NCBI GenBank assembly: GCA_964643145.1
Contig: CAZXPG010000003.1
Coordinates: 1-64,000 of the forward strand
Source: CAZXPG01 sp964643145
GTDB lineage: Bacteria > Pseudomonadota > Alphaproteobacteria > Rickettsiales > Arcanibacteraceae
Reading direction: 5' to 3'
DNA: 64,000 nucleotides
The translations under genes were made by a program, and so were the position numbers. Below the pieces are notes generated by a model. That model did not search any database, had not been told where the DNA came from, and worked only from the letters and a program-made list of their open reading frames with translations. Positions 1-9,816 of the stretch are shown piece by piece. The stretch's first letter is position 1. Each line of letters opens with the position of its first letter.

Positions 1-30
1 GCTGTCTAATTGTCCATCCTTTCTTCTTGC

Positions 31-48
31 CTTATCCAAAACTGAGGT
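31..48. repeat. Isolated end of the TIR element family
   Basis: The motif TTATCCAAAACTGAGGT is identical to the outer right end of the 240-bp elements at 51270 and 52638. The DNA to its left does not match the interior of those elements, so this is a lone or degenerate end, possibly continuing beyond the window. It lies just past the 3' end of the carboxylate-amine ligase gene. Bases 1-30 hold nothing else I recognise. Confidence 0.55.
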
Positions 49-86
49 TAATTAATTAACTAATATTTACGTCCAGACTTCTGCTT

Positions 87-1301
87 TTATTCCCATAACG
101 GCTTCTGCGCTATAAACTCTGCCACATTATGCCGCACCACCTCCTCGAGCGAACCCGTTTTCTGGTATATTTTTCGTTGCCGTTCCGAACTGGTGCCACG
201 CGTTACAATGTCAAGTATGTGGCCAAGATAGGTTTCATAGCCAAGACGTTTGGCATAAGGGGTAAGTTTCTCTACCCAATCGCGTATATCATCACAAAGC
301 AGCCGGGTTTTGCCATCGGCATTCACCACCAGTTCCGCGCCCATACCATAGCGGATCACCCGCCATTTATTCTCTCGCGAGAGCCAGTGTGATGGGTAGG
401 TCACCGATTCCATCCAGCTGCCATTCTCAATAAACCAGTGTGCCAGCGTGTGGATAAAGGCAGTAATCGCCAAGGCTTCATAAAGTGTGGCCGGGCCATC
501 GCACACGCGGATTTCCAGCGTGCCATAGCCGGGGCTGGGGCGCATATCCCACCATAAATCTTTTAAGGATTTGATAGAGCCGCATTTTTTCAGTGTTTCA
601 TATAAATGCTCAAAATCATGCCAGCTCTCCGATTTATACGGTTGGCCTGCGGTGGGCAGCGCCTCATAGGTGGTGGGGCGGCAGGAGGCAAGGCCGGTAT
701 CAGAACCTTGCCAGAAGGGAGAGCTACCGGAAAGCGCCAGCAGATGCGGCAGGAAATACATGAAGAAATTATTGAAGCGGATACAGTCATCACCGCTTTT
801 CATACCAATATGCACATGTAGCCCATAGACAGTCATACGCCGTGTTAGCCACTGGTTACGATCGATCAGCTCTTGGTAGCGGGCGGTAGGCGATACCTGG
901 CAATCGGCATATTTGGCAAAAGGGTGCGCGCCGGTGGTAGAAAACTGGATGCCCAGTTTCTCTGCCACCTCCTGGACGCTTCCAAGTGTGGCGCGCAGGT
1001 CTTCTTCTACCGCATGCACGTTGTCACACTTATCGGTATTGATTTCTACGGTGCTTAAATAAAATTCCGGCTTTAGTTTCTTCACATGGCTGGCGGCTTT
1101 CAGCAGCTCTTCCGCCCGTGGTGTCAGATTCTGGGTGAGGGGGTCAATAAGCTGCAGTTCAATTTCAACGCCCAGCGTCAGTATACCATTGCTTTGGAAG
1201 GTAATTTCATTCTGTGTCTCATCGACAGATAAGGGAAGACGGGTGGTAACATGTTTCCAGAGTCTATGGAATGGCCGCGCCAGGCCAGAATAATGCGTCA
1301 C
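87..1301 (-). CDS. Carboxylate-amine ligase, GCS2/YbdK-type glutamate-cysteine ligase family
   Basis: This 404-residue protein belongs to the glutamate-cysteine ligase family 2 (YbdK-like) of ATP-dependent carboxylate-amine ligases. These join an amino acid to the gamma-carboxyl of glutamate, and some members have weak gamma-glutamylcysteine synthetase activity. Visible family marks are TLGVEIELQL near residues 42-51, STTGAHPF near 121-128, LHVHIG at 161-166 and a C-terminal GTLEIRVCDGPA segment. The start is a GTG at 1301, with AGGAG six bases upstream. The length is normal for the family. It is transcribed alone. The exact substrate cannot be read from the sequence, so glutathione synthesis is only one possibility. 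Confidence 0.85.
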   Translation of the reverse strand: MTHYSGLARPFHRLWKHVTTRLPLSVDETQNEITFQSNGILTLGVEIELQLIDPLTQNLTPRAEELLKAASHVKKLKPEFYLSTVEINTDKCDNVHAVEEDLRATLGSVQEVAEKLGIQFSTTGAHPFAKYADCQVSPTARYQELIDRNQWLTRRMTVYGLHVHIGMKSGDDCIRFNNFFMYFLPHLLALSGSSPFWQGSDTGLASCRPTTYEALPTAGQPYKSESWHDFEHLYETLKKCGSIKSLKDLWWDMRPSPGYGTLEIRVCDGPATLYEALAITAFIHTLAHWFIENGSWMESVTYPSHWLSRENKWRVIRYGMGAELVVNADGKTRLLCDDIRDWVEKLTPYAKRLGYETYLGHILDIVTRGTSSERQRKIYQKTGSLEEVVRHNVAEFIAQKPLWE

Positions 1302-1350
1302 GTAAGTCTCCTGTAGACAAGCAAAGCCCTGTTTTGTAGGGCAAGAGGAA

Positions 1351-1381
1351 TGGGATAGGAGAATTAGACATTCCTATCCCA
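1351..1381. repeat. Inverted repeat downstream of the response regulator
   Basis: TGGGATAGGA and TTCCTATCCCA form a 10-11 bp stem with a ten-base loop, between the 3' end of the receiver gene and the start of the ligase gene on the minus strand. There is no clear T-run, so it may be a weak terminator or a processing hairpin. Confidence 0.4.
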
Positions 1382-1457
1382 AGATTAGTCCCTTATAAAT
1401 AAATAGATAAATTGCTTTTGTCCAACCATTATTGCAGCATCGCCGTTACCCAGGCTG

Positions 1458-1916
1458 TTACCCGGCTTTTTTTAGGGCTTCTGCTTTCTTGTCATTAACA
1501 ACTTTGCGTGTAAGTGCCTGATGGATAGTGTGTTTTATCATAACTCCACTGCATTCGCCTTTAACCAGGAATTCTTGTGCCCCCATCATCAATGCCTCGG
1601 TCATTAGTGCTTCCTCTGAATGGCCGCTTAGCACAACGATAGCGATATCGGGGAAATGGTGGAGGAGAGTGCTGATGGATTTCAGGCTTTTGGAATCGGG
1701 TAAATCCAGATCAAGCAACACGACATCAACAGCGGTATTGTGTAATATACGCATGCCCGCTTTCAAGGAGCCAGCGGTACGGATATTCAAATCGGTAATG
1801 GCACCGCGTTGTGAAATTGCCTGCATAATGGAATGCTGCTCACTGGCAACATCCTCAATCAGCAAGACCGAAACTACTTTATCATTATCGGTTGTAGGGT
1901 GTAGGGCTGTGTTCAT
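1458..1916 (-). CDS. Single-domain response regulator (receiver protein)
   Basis: A 152-residue CheY-like receiver with no output domain. The acidic pair E21-D22 (LLIEDV), the phospho-acceptor D69 in VVLLDLDLPDS, the switch serine S97 in VLSGHSEE and the conserved lysine K119 in FLVKGE are all present. A short low-complexity N-terminal tail precedes the fold. GGAGG stands seven bases before the ATG. It follows the histidine kinase gene by 41 bp on the same strand, so the two very likely form a kinase-receiver pair. The output must pass through another protein. It resembles receivers paired with phytochrome-like kinases, but no light-sensing domain is visible. Confidence 0.85.
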   Translation of the reverse strand: MNTALHPTTDNDKVVSVLLIEDVASEQHSIMQAISQRGAITDLNIRTAGSLKAGMRILHNTAVDVVLLDLDLPDSKSLKSISTLLHHFPDIAIVVLSGHSEEALMTEALMMGAQEFLVKGECSGVMIKHTIHQALTRKVVNDKKAEALKKAG

Positions 1917-1936
1917 TTATATACCTCCTACAGAAA

Positions 1937-1954
1937 GCCTATCCAAAACTGAGG
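1937..1954. repeat. Isolated TIR-element end between kinase and receiver genes
   Basis: CCTATCCAAAACTGAGG matches the terminal repeat of the 240-bp elements with one base missing or changed. It lies in the 41-bp gap of the two-component operon, next to the kinase stop codon. Only the end is present. Confidence 0.45.
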
Positions 1955-1957
1955 GTA

Positions 1958-2704
1958 TCATAGTGCAGCAGGCAGGGTAAAGATGAAACGGCTTCCTTTG
2001 CCTGGCACGGAGGATACACGGATAGTGCCTCCTGCGCATTCAACAATTTTTTTGCACATTGCCAATCCTACCCCAAGACCAGGGTATTTATCAACCGAGT
2101 GAAGACGCTGAAATAGAATAAAAATAATGTCATGGAACTCTTCATTAATGCCAATACCGTTATCCTGGATAGTGAATTCGCACATATTCCCGTGGGAAGT
2201 GGCGGTTATATGGATGACAGGGGGGGTGTCGCCGTGAAAAGTGAGGGCGTTATCAACCAGATGGGAAAAGAGCGAGGCAATATATTTCTCTCTGCCAAGC
2301 ACCGCAGGAAGCCTGTCGTAGGTGATGGTGGCATGTAGCTGTTCAGTGGTGCTACGCAAATTACCCAGTACCATTGAAAGCACATGGGTTGTATCAACGG
2401 GGGTGCGAGGGGCATCGCTGTTGATCTCCACCGATAGATAATCGAACAAGGCGGCTATCATTTCCCGCATACGTAAGGTTTCCTGCTGCATAAGCTGAAG
2501 CCACCCTTGCTCCTCATGCATATGATGGGCAATAAGTCGCTCATCCAGTTCATTTGCGTAAGTTAGGATGGTGTGCAGGGGCGATTTAAGCGTGTGGGAT
2601 GCGATATTACTTATCATATCTATATCCTCTTCCAGCCGGTTGCATTTGTGCCTATCCATTGAGGCCGTGGGAGCCAAAGGAGATATAATAAAGCCTGGTT
2701 TCAT
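1958..2704 (-). CDS. Sensor-less histidine kinase
   Basis: A 248-residue HisKA plus HATPase_c protein without transmembrane or PAS/GAF segments. The phospho-acceptor is H37 in SHTLKSPLHTI. The N box is LVDNALTF (N152), the G1 box DNGIGI at 181-186 and the G2 box GLGVGLAM at 209-216. A GGAG site precedes the ATG. With only about 30 residues before the H box there is no room for a sensory domain, so it is probably a cytoplasmic kinase that receives its signal through a partner or through the downstream receiver. The catalytic part resembles kinases of the bacteriophytochrome type. Confidence 0.85.
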   Translation of the reverse strand: MKPGFIISPLAPTASMDRHKCNRLEEDIDMISNIASHTLKSPLHTILTYANELDERLIAHHMHEEQGWLQLMQQETLRMREMIAALFDYLSVEINSDAPRTPVDTTHVLSMVLGNLRSTTEQLHATITYDRLPAVLGREKYIASLFSHLVDNALTFHGDTPPVIHITATSHGNMCEFTIQDNGIGINEEFHDIIFILFQRLHSVDKYPGLGVGLAMCKKIVECAGGTIRVSSVPGKGSRFIFTLPAAL

Positions 2705-3054
2705 GCTATACTCCAGAATAGAGGTTGTTGGAGCAGAATAGGGAAGGCAGCATTGTATACTGCTATAGAGTAATAATCGATCTGGAGCAGGGCGGCACTC
2801 TATATACGTATCGTTAAAGATGGTAATAACCGCAATGTTGGACGGTTTCCTGATAGTATTACGTGTTAAATCTTAAAATCTGGCTTTATTTTATTCATTT
2901 TTTATGATATACTCCATGTCCATTCATTAAGTAAGCATCGTTGCTACAATAATTTACATTTCGGTTAGAACGTGTGATAAAAGGTGCTATTCCGCTCTGT
3001 GCGTGTGTGGTTTGCTTTTAGAGGGTTCTTATACCCCGATCAAGAGGGTGTTTT
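2705..3054. other. Divergent intergenic region, kinase / carD
   Basis: This AT-rich 350-bp spacer separates the minus-strand two-component operon from carD. It must carry both promoters. The best -10-like element facing carD is TATGATATACT near 2903, but I see no convincing -35. No repeat, small gene or RNA was recognised. Confidence 0.3.
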
Positions 3055-3561
3055 ATGTCTAAAGAAATTGCATTTCAGGTTGATGATTACGTGGTATATC
3101 CCGCCCATGGTGTGGGTGTTATTACTGGTGAGGAGACGCAGGTTATTGGCGGTATGGAATTACAGGTGTTTGTGATCTCTTTCATCAAGGAAAAAATGAC
3201 GCTACGTGTGCCGGTGAGGCGTGCCTCTGCTGCTGGCCTGCGCCATTTAAGTTCACGTGAAGAGGTGGATAAGGTGTTGTCTATCCTACAGAGCCGCGCC
3301 AAAATGGGCCGTGGCATGTGGAGCCGTCGGGCGCAGGAATATGAAGGCAAGATTAATTCTGGCAATATTATTTCTATCGCTGAAGTGGTGCGTGATTTGC
3401 ACAAAAATGTCGATGACCCTGATAGGTCTTACAGCGAACGGGTGATCTATGAGGCGGCACTCAGCCGTTTAGCCGGTGAGTTTGCTGTGGTTGAACATAT
3501 CGACACTAAAAAAGCAGAAGAAATTCTGGTGGATACGCTACGCGAGAAAGAAGCAGCGTAA
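3055..3561 (+). CDS. carD: CarD-family transcriptional regulator
   Basis: A 168-residue CarD/CdnL-type protein. The N-terminal RNA-polymerase-interaction domain has the signature DDYVVYPAHGVGVI, followed by the helical C-terminal DNA-binding part. Members bind the RNA polymerase beta subunit and stabilise open complexes, notably at rRNA and housekeeping promoters. The ATG is preceded by a GAGGG site. The gene stands alone and is closed by a strong terminator at 3584. The length is typical of alphaproteobacterial CarD. Confidence 0.9.
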   Translation: MSKEIAFQVDDYVVYPAHGVGVITGEETQVIGGMELQVFVISFIKEKMTLRVPVRRASAAGLRHLSSREEVDKVLSILQSRAKMGRGMWSRRAQEYEGKINSGNIISIAEVVRDLHKNVDDPDRSYSERVIYEAALSRLAGEFAVVEHIDTKKAEEILVDTLREKEAA

Positions 3562-3583
3562 CGGCCTTACTTCCTCACCATCA

Positions 3584-3623
3584 AACCTCAATCCGTGCTA
3601 AAAGCTTCGGATTGAGGTTTTTT
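3584..3623 (+). terminator. Rho-independent terminator of carD
   Basis: AACCTCAATCCG and CGGATTGAGGTT form a 12-bp perfect stem with a short loop, followed by a run of T. It ends only ten bases before the ppk start codon. Confidence 0.85.
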
Positions 3624-3633
3624 ATTATGGCTC

Positions 3634-5760
3634 ATGAACACATATTTGCTTGCCCCTCCTGAAACGCTGATAAAGAAGCATTTTGCTGAAGCCGCAGATC
3701 GGTTTATCAATCGGGAACTATCCTGGCTAGAATTTAACGACCGCATTTTGCAGGAAGCGATGAATGGTAATTTGCCATTGCTTGAGCGGGTGCGGTTCCT
3801 GTCTATTTCCGCGAGTAACCTGGATGAATTCTATATGGTGCGGGTGGCGGGGTTAAAAGACCAGCTGCGGCATGGTGTAACCAGTTGCAGCCAGGATGGG
3901 TTATCGCCTTCCAAGCAGCTTGAGAAAATTGCCGCCCGTTCTCGTCGCCTGATGGATGAACAGCAAGAATGCTGGGAGCATTTGCGCATATTGCTGGCAG
4001 TCGAAGGGGTGGATGTCGTGGGGCATGATACGCTAACACACCACGATAAAGACTGGTTGAAGGACTATTTCCTTAATAATGTTTTTCCGGCACTCACCCC
4101 TATTGCTATTGATCCGGCGCATCCTTTCCCGCTACTTCCCAATCTGGGGTTAGCAATTCTGTTTCAACTGAGACGAAAAGGCGATAAGCACAAGTTTAAA
4201 GCCGTTATTCCTTTGCCACAGAAGCTGGGGCGTTTTGTTGCCCTGCCCGGGGAAACCTACCGCCTGATACTGCTGGAAGAGGTGATATTGTTGTTTGAGA
4301 AGCATCTTTTCCCGGCGTGTGAGATATTCCATACCGGCATTATCCGCATTACGCGTGATAGTGACCTGGAATTTTCAGAAGAGGCAGAAGATTTGCTGCG
4401 GCATTTTGAAACGGCGGTGAAACAGCGGCGGCGTGGCAGCGTTATCCGCTTAGAGACAACCCGCCACTTGCCGGATGTGTTGAAGAAATTTGTGGTGGAA
4501 CATTTGCCTGTCTCAGCTGACGATAGTGTAGAAACCAATAGTATGTTAGGGCTTGCCAGTTTGCAGGAACTGGTGGCACTTGACAGGCCGGAATTAAAAT
4601 TCTCGCCCTATGTTGCCCGCTTTCCAGAACGTGTTACCGATTTTGGCGGCGATTGTTTTGCGGCCATTTATGCTAAAGACATCATTATTCATCACCCCTA
4701 TGAAAGTTTTGATGTGGTGGTGCAGTTCCTGCGCCAGGCGGCGCGCGATCCTGCGGTGGTGGCTATCAAGCAGACGCTCTACCGCACCAGCAACGATTCG
4801 GAAATTGTCAGGGCGCTGATTGAGGCGGCGGAACAGGGAAAATCTGTTACTGCCGTAGTGGAACTGAAAGCCCGTTTTGATGAGGAAGCCAATATCCGCT
4901 TGGCACGAGACTTAGAGCGAGCAGGGGCACAGGTGGTCTATGGGGTGGTGGGGCTTAAAACCCATGCCAAATTATCGCTGGTGGTGCGGCGGGTGGACGG
5001 GCAATTGCGCTCCTATGTGCATATTGGCACGGGGAATTATCACCCGGTGACGGCTAAAGTCTATTCTGACCTGTCTTTCTTCACCTGTGACAAGGCACTC
5101 TGCCGCGATGCGGCGCATATATTTAACTATCTGACCGGCTATTCCCCGCCAGCTTCTTTCGAGAAAATGGCGATGGCACCTGTGAATTTGCGGGAAACGC
5201 TGATGTCGCGGATTGCTGATGAAATTGCCTATGCTAAAGCTGGAAAGCCTGCTTCCATCTGGATTAAGGTTAATTCGCTGGTGGATGGTGCGTTGATTGA
5301 TGGGCTCTATTATGCTTCCCAGCAGGGTGTATCTATTGACCTGGTGGTGCGCGGCATTTGTGCGCTAAGGCCAGGCATTAAAGGCTTCTCAGACAATATC
5401 CGGGTAAGAAGCATTGTGGGCAGGTTCTTAGAACATGCTAGAATATATTGTTTTGGTGCAGGCAACCCGCTTCCTTCGCCCAAGGCTAAATTATTTATCT
5501 CTTCGGCAGATGGGATGCAGCGAAACCTTTCTCGCCGCGTTGAAGTGTTGGCACCCATCGAGAACCACACGGTACATGAGCAGGTGATGGGGCAGATTAT
5601 GGTGGCCAATCTGAAAGACCAGAAGCAAAGCTGGGAGCTGAATGCCGACGGCACCTACCGGCGTGTATCTGGTGAGAGGGAGGCTTTTTCCGCCCATGAA
5701 TTTTTTATGACTAACCCCAGCCTTTCGGGGCGGGGCACAGCACTTGGCAAGGGTGGATAA
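3634..5760 (+). CDS. ppk1: Polyphosphate kinase 1
   Basis: A 708-residue PPK1, which reversibly polymerises the gamma phosphate of ATP into polyphosphate. The N-terminal hallmark [13 protein letters not shown] lies at about 23-35. The phospho-histidine is H444 in [13 protein letters not shown], and HIGTGNYHP follows at 463-471. The family C-terminal segment [10 protein letters not shown] is present. The chosen ATG has no clear ribosome site and lies just after the carD terminator. No later ATG precedes the conserved N-terminal motif, so any alternative start would be an in-frame TTG a few codons on. The stop overlaps the rluD start (TAATG), which suggests translational coupling. Confidence 0.95.
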   Translation: MNTYLLAPPETLIKKHFAEAADRFINRELSWLEFNDRILQEAMNGNLPLLERVRFLSISASNLDEFYMVRVAGLKDQLRHGVTSCSQDGLSPSKQLEKIAARSRRLMDEQQECWEHLRILLAVEGVDVVGHDTLTHHDKDWLKDYFLNNVFPALTPIAIDPAHPFPLLPNLGLAILFQLRRKGDKHKFKAVIPLPQKLGRFVALPGETYRLILLEEVILLFEKHLFPACEIFHTGIIRITRDSDLEFSEEAEDLLRHFETAVKQRRRGSVIRLETTRHLPDVLKKFVVEHLPVSADDSVETNSMLGLASLQELVALDRPELKFSPYVARFPERVTDFGGDCFAAIYAKDIIIHHPYESFDVVVQFLRQAARDPAVVAIKQTLYRTSNDSEIVRALIEAAEQGKSVTAVVELKARFDEEANIRLARDLERAGAQVVYGVVGLKTHAKLSLVVRRVDGQLRSYVHIGTGNYHPVTAKVYSDLSFFTCDKALCRDAAHIFNYLTGYSPPASFEKMAMAPVNLRETLMSRIADEIAYAKAGKPASIWIKVNSLVDGALIDGLYYASQQGVSIDLVVRGICALRPGIKGFSDNIRVRSIVGRFLEHARIYCFGAGNPLPSPKAKLFISSADGMQRNLSRRVEVLAPIENHTVHEQVMGQIMVANLKDQKQSWELNADGTYRRVSGEREAFSAHEFFMTNPSLSGRGTALGKGG

Positions 5761-6722
5761 TGGTAGGGTGTGCGTTCATCGTTGATGCTGCTGATGCGGG
5801 GGTGCGTCTGGATAAATATCTTTCCCTGCGCCAACCGGAGCTTTCGCGCAGCCGTATTCAGCAGTTAATTGAGGCAGGGGAGGTGGTGCTGAATGGCAAA
5901 GCGGGGGCAGTGTGCGCTAGCCGTTTGAAAGTGGGAGACACGATCGCAATTACCATCCCGCCGCCGGTGGATAGTGCTATGCGTCCGGCTGATATCCCGC
6001 TTGATGTGGTGTTTGAAGATAGCCATATGCTGGTGATTAACAAACCGGCCGGATTAACGGTGCATCCTGGTGCAGGCAACCATCATGATACAATGGCCAA
6101 TGCCCTGCTTGCCCATTGCGGCGATCAGCTCTCCGGGATTGGTGGGGTGTGTCGTCCTGGTATTGTCCACCGTTTAGATAAAGACACTAGCGGCTTATTG
6201 GTAGTGGCAAAAACGGATAAAGCCCACCAATGTTTAAGTGCCCAGATTGCCGAGCGCAGCTTGAAGCGGCACTATATTGCAGTGGTGTGGGGCGTGCCTT
6301 CCCCTATATCTGGCACTATCACCGGCAATATTGCGCGCAGTATGCGTGATAGAACCAAAATGGCCGTGGTGAAGACGGGTGGCAAAGAGGCCGTCACCCA
6401 TTATCGTGTGCGTGAGGTGTTGGCAGAGGGGCTGGCAAGTATGGTGGAATGCCGCCTACAAACAGGACGCACCCATCAGATACGGGTGCATTTCACCCAT
6501 ATCGGTCACCCGCTAATAGGCGATCCGGTCTATGGCAATGCCCCCAAACGGCTTGCGGCCTTATCTGGCGAGGCGTTGGCCAGGCTAGCACATTTCTCCC
6601 GCCAGGCCCTGCATTCCCGTACTATTGGCTTTACCCACCCTGAGACGGGGGAATCTCACGGCTATACCACCCCGCTTCCTGAGGATATGCAGCAATTGAT
6701 TGCCAGCTTGCGCAGAAGCTAG
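5760..6722 (+). CDS. rluD: RluA-family 23S rRNA pseudouridine synthase (RluD-like)
   Basis: A 320-residue enzyme with an N-terminal S4 RNA-binding domain (about 14-62) and the RluA catalytic domain. The catalytic aspartate is D140 in HRLDKDTSGLLVVAKT. The downstream LQTGRTHQIRVH motif is also present. The S4 domain and the length fit RluD, which modifies 23S helix 69, better than RluA or RluC, but the site cannot be proven from sequence. It is coupled to ppk1 by a one-base overlap. Confidence 0.88.
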   Translation: MVGCAFIVDAADAGVRLDKYLSLRQPELSRSRIQQLIEAGEVVLNGKAGAVCASRLKVGDTIAITIPPPVDSAMRPADIPLDVVFEDSHMLVINKPAGLTVHPGAGNHHDTMANALLAHCGDQLSGIGGVCRPGIVHRLDKDTSGLLVVAKTDKAHQCLSAQIAERSLKRHYIAVVWGVPSPISGTITGNIARSMRDRTKMAVVKTGGKEAVTHYRVREVLAEGLASMVECRLQTGRTHQIRVHFTHIGHPLIGDPVYGNAPKRLAALSGEALARLAHFSRQALHSRTIGFTHPETGESHGYTTPLPEDMQQLIASLRRS

Positions 6723-6765
6723 TTGAAATTCATCTATAACAGGCTATGGTAACAGGGCGTGCAAC

Positions 6766-7635
6766 ATGCACCATAATTTCACGGTTACTACTATGATTCC
6801 ACATACCTATCATTTTATCACCCCTGCCTCCCACCGTATCAGCTATACGGAATGGGGCAGCAGTAATAACCCGGATGTGCTCTTCTGTGTGCATGGGCTG
6901 ACGCGCAATGGCCGTGATTTTGACCGGCTGGCGGCAAAACTCTCTACCCATTACCGCGTCATCTGCCCCGATGTGGCCGGGCGTGGCAAGAGTGGCTGGC
7001 TTGCTGATAAAAGCCTCTATCATTATGGTACGTATGTAGCTGATATGGTGGCGCTCATCGAGGCACTTGGCATCAAACGCCTGGATTGGCTGGGCACCTC
7101 TATGGGGGGCTTGATTGGGATGACGATTGCCGCCTTCCATCCCGGGTTAATACGGCAACTGGTGTTAAACGATATTGGCCCGTTTGTACCGGGTGAGGCC
7201 TTAAAGCGCATTGGTAAATATGTCGGGAAAGCACCGCATTTTGCCAGTAAATCTGAGGCGGAAGCCTATATGCGTATGATTTTTGCCCCCTTTGGTATTA
7301 GCCGTGATGAAGACTGGCAGCATATGGTCGAGCATGGGGTGGAGCAAACAGAAAGTGGGTTGTTGCGATTGGCCTATGATCCTGCCATTGCTGCGGTGTT
7401 TGCTGGGAAGGATATGCAAGATATTGATCTTTGGGGCCTATGGGAGAGTATTAATAGTCGTGCCTTAACCATACGTGGGGCAAGTTCCGACATTCTACTG
7501 CCCGATACTGCGCTGCGTATGTCGAAAGAAGGGCCAAAAGCCAGCTTGCTTGAATTTGCTGGCATAGGCCATGCACCGGCCTTAATGGAACCCACACAGG
7601 TGGCGGCTGTGGAACGCTGGTTGTTGGATGTGTAA
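6766..7635 (+). CDS. Alpha/beta-fold hydrolase
   Basis: A 289-residue single-domain alpha/beta hydrolase. The oxyanion HG motif is in FCVHGLTRNG, the nucleophile is S112 in GTSMGG, the likely acid is D242 (SSDILLP), and the catalytic histidine is H269 in GIGHAPAL. The substrate is unknown, since the family includes esterases, haloperoxidase-like and C-C bond hydrolases. An alternative ATG nine codons later (6793) would give a tidier N-terminus. It overlaps or abuts the ABC permease gene downstream and may share its transcript. Confidence 0.85.
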   Translation: MHHNFTVTTMIPHTYHFITPASHRISYTEWGSSNNPDVLFCVHGLTRNGRDFDRLAAKLSTHYRVICPDVAGRGKSGWLADKSLYHYGTYVADMVALIEALGIKRLDWLGTSMGGLIGMTIAAFHPGLIRQLVLNDIGPFVPGEALKRIGKYVGKAPHFASKSEAEAYMRMIFAPFGISRDEDWQHMVEHGVEQTESGLLRLAYDPAIAAVFAGKDMQDIDLWGLWESINSRALTIRGASSDILLPDTALRMSKEGPKASLLEFAGIGHAPALMEPTQVAAVERWLLDV

Positions 7636-8458
7636 TATGCATTATAAACACTATCCTGCTTCCCCCCTCTATTGCGTTAAAGCCTTGCTTTCGCGCTTCG
7701 CTCTCATCAAACAACTGGTGCGGCGTGATGTCACTGGCCGTTATCGTGGCTCGTTGTTCGGCATGTTATGGTCGTTCTTGAACCCGCTTTTCATGTTGGC
7801 AATCTATAGTTTTGTTTTCACCGTGGTGTTTGAAGTGAAATGGCAGGGCAGTGGCGATAAAGGCGAATATGCGGTGGTGCTGTTTTCTGGGTTGGCACTG
7901 CACGCCTTTTTTGCCGAATGCCTGGCGCGTTCGCCTTCCGCTATTACCAGCAACCCGAATTTCGTCAAGAAGGTGGTATTTCCGCTTGAGGTGCTGGCTC
8001 CGGCGGTGGTTGGATCGGCCTTGTTCCATTTAATGGTGAGTATCGGTGTGCTGTTGCTGGTGCATACCCTCATTTTCCACACGGTACATTGGACGCTGCT
8101 GCTGTTGCCTGTGGTGCTTGCCCCCTTTATCCTGCTCACGCTGGGGGTGACATGGCTGATGGCCTCGCTGGGTGTGTATTTGCGCGATATTTCCCAGATT
8201 ATCGGTGTGCTGACCACGGTGCTCTTGTTTATGAGCCCAATCCTGTTTCCCGTCACCTCGCTGCCGCCGCTTGCGCAATCGCTTATCTATCTAAACCCGT
8301 TATCATTTGTGGTAGAAGAAGTGCGCCAGGTGATGATCTGGGGCGAGTTGCCGCATTGGCAGGGCTGGGGGATATATAGTATGATTGCGTTATTCCTAAG
8401 TTGGACCGGTTTCTTCTGGTTCCAGAAAACACGCAGAGGGTTTGCCGATGTCATCTGA
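7628..8458 (+). CDS. wzm: Polysaccharide ABC exporter permease (Wzm-type)
   Basis: A 276-residue ABC-2 permease with about six membrane spans. The N-terminal segment RDVTGRYRGSLFGMLWSFLNP is typical of Wzm/TagG permeases, which export undecaprenyl-linked O-antigen or other polysaccharides across the inner membrane. An alternative ATG at 7637 lies two bases after the hydrolase stop and is equally plausible, giving 273 residues. The 3' end overlaps the ATPase gene by 11 bases, so permease and ATPase form one unit. No glycosyltransferases are nearby. Confidence 0.88.
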   Translation: MCNMHYKHYPASPLYCVKALLSRFALIKQLVRRDVTGRYRGSLFGMLWSFLNPLFMLAIYSFVFTVVFEVKWQGSGDKGEYAVVLFSGLALHAFFAECLARSPSAITSNPNFVKKVVFPLEVLAPAVVGSALFHLMVSIGVLLLVHTLIFHTVHWTLLLLPVVLAPFILLTLGVTWLMASLGVYLRDISQIIGVLTTVLLFMSPILFPVTSLPPLAQSLIYLNPLSFVVEEVRQVMIWGELPHWQGWGIYSMIALFLSWTGFFWFQKTRRGFADVI

Positions 8459-9764
8459 AAATAGCGCATCTGAATGCCCGATCCAGGTGCGTGACCTGGC
8501 AAAAACCTATCTGATCTACAACTCCCCGCAAGATCGCCTCAAGCAAAGCCTTTTCCGTGGGCGGCGTAATTTCTTCCGTGAATTCCAGGCACTACGCGAT
8601 GTGTCCTTTTCCGTTGGGCGTGGTGAAACCGTGGGGATTGTGGGTTCCAACGGTTCTGGCAAGTCAACGCTCCTCCAGATTATCTGCGGCACTGTCGAGC
8701 CTACACGCGGTGAATGTGTGGTGGATGGCCGTATTTCCGCCTTGCTTGAGCTGGGGGCAGGGTTCAACCCCGAATTTACCGGTCGTGAGAATGTCTATCT
8801 AAACGGCAGCATACTTGGCCTAAGCCCGGAAGAAATCGAGGCAAAATACCCGGCCATTGTTGCATTTTCCGGCATTGGCGATAAAATCGAGCAGCCGGTC
8901 AAAACCTATTCCAGCGGCATGTATGTGCGCTTGGCTTTTGCTGTGGCGATTGCCTCTGATCCCGATATTCTCATTGTCGATGAAGCCTTGGCGGTGGGCG
9001 ATGAGATGTTCCAGCGTAAGTGTTTTGCCCGTATCCGTGCCATTCAGGAGCGTGGCGGCACGATTCTGTTCGTATCCCATGCCGCAGCTACCGTGGTGGA
9101 GATATGCGACCGGGCGATACTCCTTGATAAAGGGGAGTTGCTGTTGGAATCCACACCAAAAAAGGTGATTTCTGAGTATCACAAGCTGATCTTCTCGCCG
9201 CCAGAGAAGGCGGAAGCAGTGCGTACCCGGATTAAAACCGGCGCGCTGCCAGATAAGCCCACCGAAACCTGCACGCCACCGCCTGCCGCCCATTATGATG
9301 CAGCACTGGTGCCAGAAAGCACGGTGATCTATGAATCACGCGGGGTGAAGTTAAGCAATGCCCATATCGAGACGCTCTCTGGCGAACCGGTCAATCTGCT
9401 CACACGCGGGCAGGAATATGTCTATAGTTATGAGGCCGAATTTACGGAAGCGGCAGAGGCGGTGCGTTTTGGTATGCTGATGAAAACCAAGAGCGGCCTA
9501 GAGCTTGGCGGCGCGGTAACGGCACCGGAAGGGGGGCGAGCCGAGGATATTCCTGCCGGGGCAAAACATAGGGTGCGCTTCCGTTTCACCTGCCTGCTAT
9601 TGCCTGGGGTATATTTCATTAACTGCGGTTGCGTGGGAAAAATACAGGGTGAAGAAACCTATCTGCACCGCATTATTGATGCCTGCATGTTCCGTGTATT
9701 GCCGGAAGAAAAGCTTACCGCCACCGGAATTGTTGATTTTTTAACGAAGTCAGAAGTGTTGTGA
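8448..9764 (+). CDS. wzt: Polysaccharide ABC exporter ATPase with Wzt C-terminal domain
   Basis: A 438-residue ATPase. The N-terminal nucleotide-binding domain carries Walker A GSNGSGKST, the signature YSSGMYVRLAFA and Walker B ILIVDEALAVGD. An extra C-terminal region from about 250 to the end has the beta-rich look of the Wzt_C carbohydrate-binding domain, which recognises the finished O-polysaccharide in systems such as E. coli O9a. The ATG at 8448 is chosen over an in-frame TTG at 8442 because AGAGGG lies seven bases before it. The long C-terminal domain points to export of a chain-terminated polymer. Confidence 0.9.
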   Translation: MSSENSASECPIQVRDLAKTYLIYNSPQDRLKQSLFRGRRNFFREFQALRDVSFSVGRGETVGIVGSNGSGKSTLLQIICGTVEPTRGECVVDGRISALLELGAGFNPEFTGRENVYLNGSILGLSPEEIEAKYPAIVAFSGIGDKIEQPVKTYSSGMYVRLAFAVAIASDPDILIVDEALAVGDEMFQRKCFARIRAIQERGGTILFVSHAAATVVEICDRAILLDKGELLLESTPKKVISEYHKLIFSPPEKAEAVRTRIKTGALPDKPTETCTPPPAAHYDAALVPESTVIYESRGVKLSNAHIETLSGEPVNLLTRGQEYVYSYEAEFTEAAEAVRFGMLMKTKSGLELGGAVTAPEGGRAEDIPAGAKHRVRFRFTCLLLPGVYFINCGCVGKIQGEETYLHRIIDACMFRVLPEEKLTATGIVDFLTKSEVL

Positions 9765-9816
9765 CAAATAAAACACAGTTTGACTCTGTTGCGCTGCGGG
9801 TCAGCAAGAACGGTAC

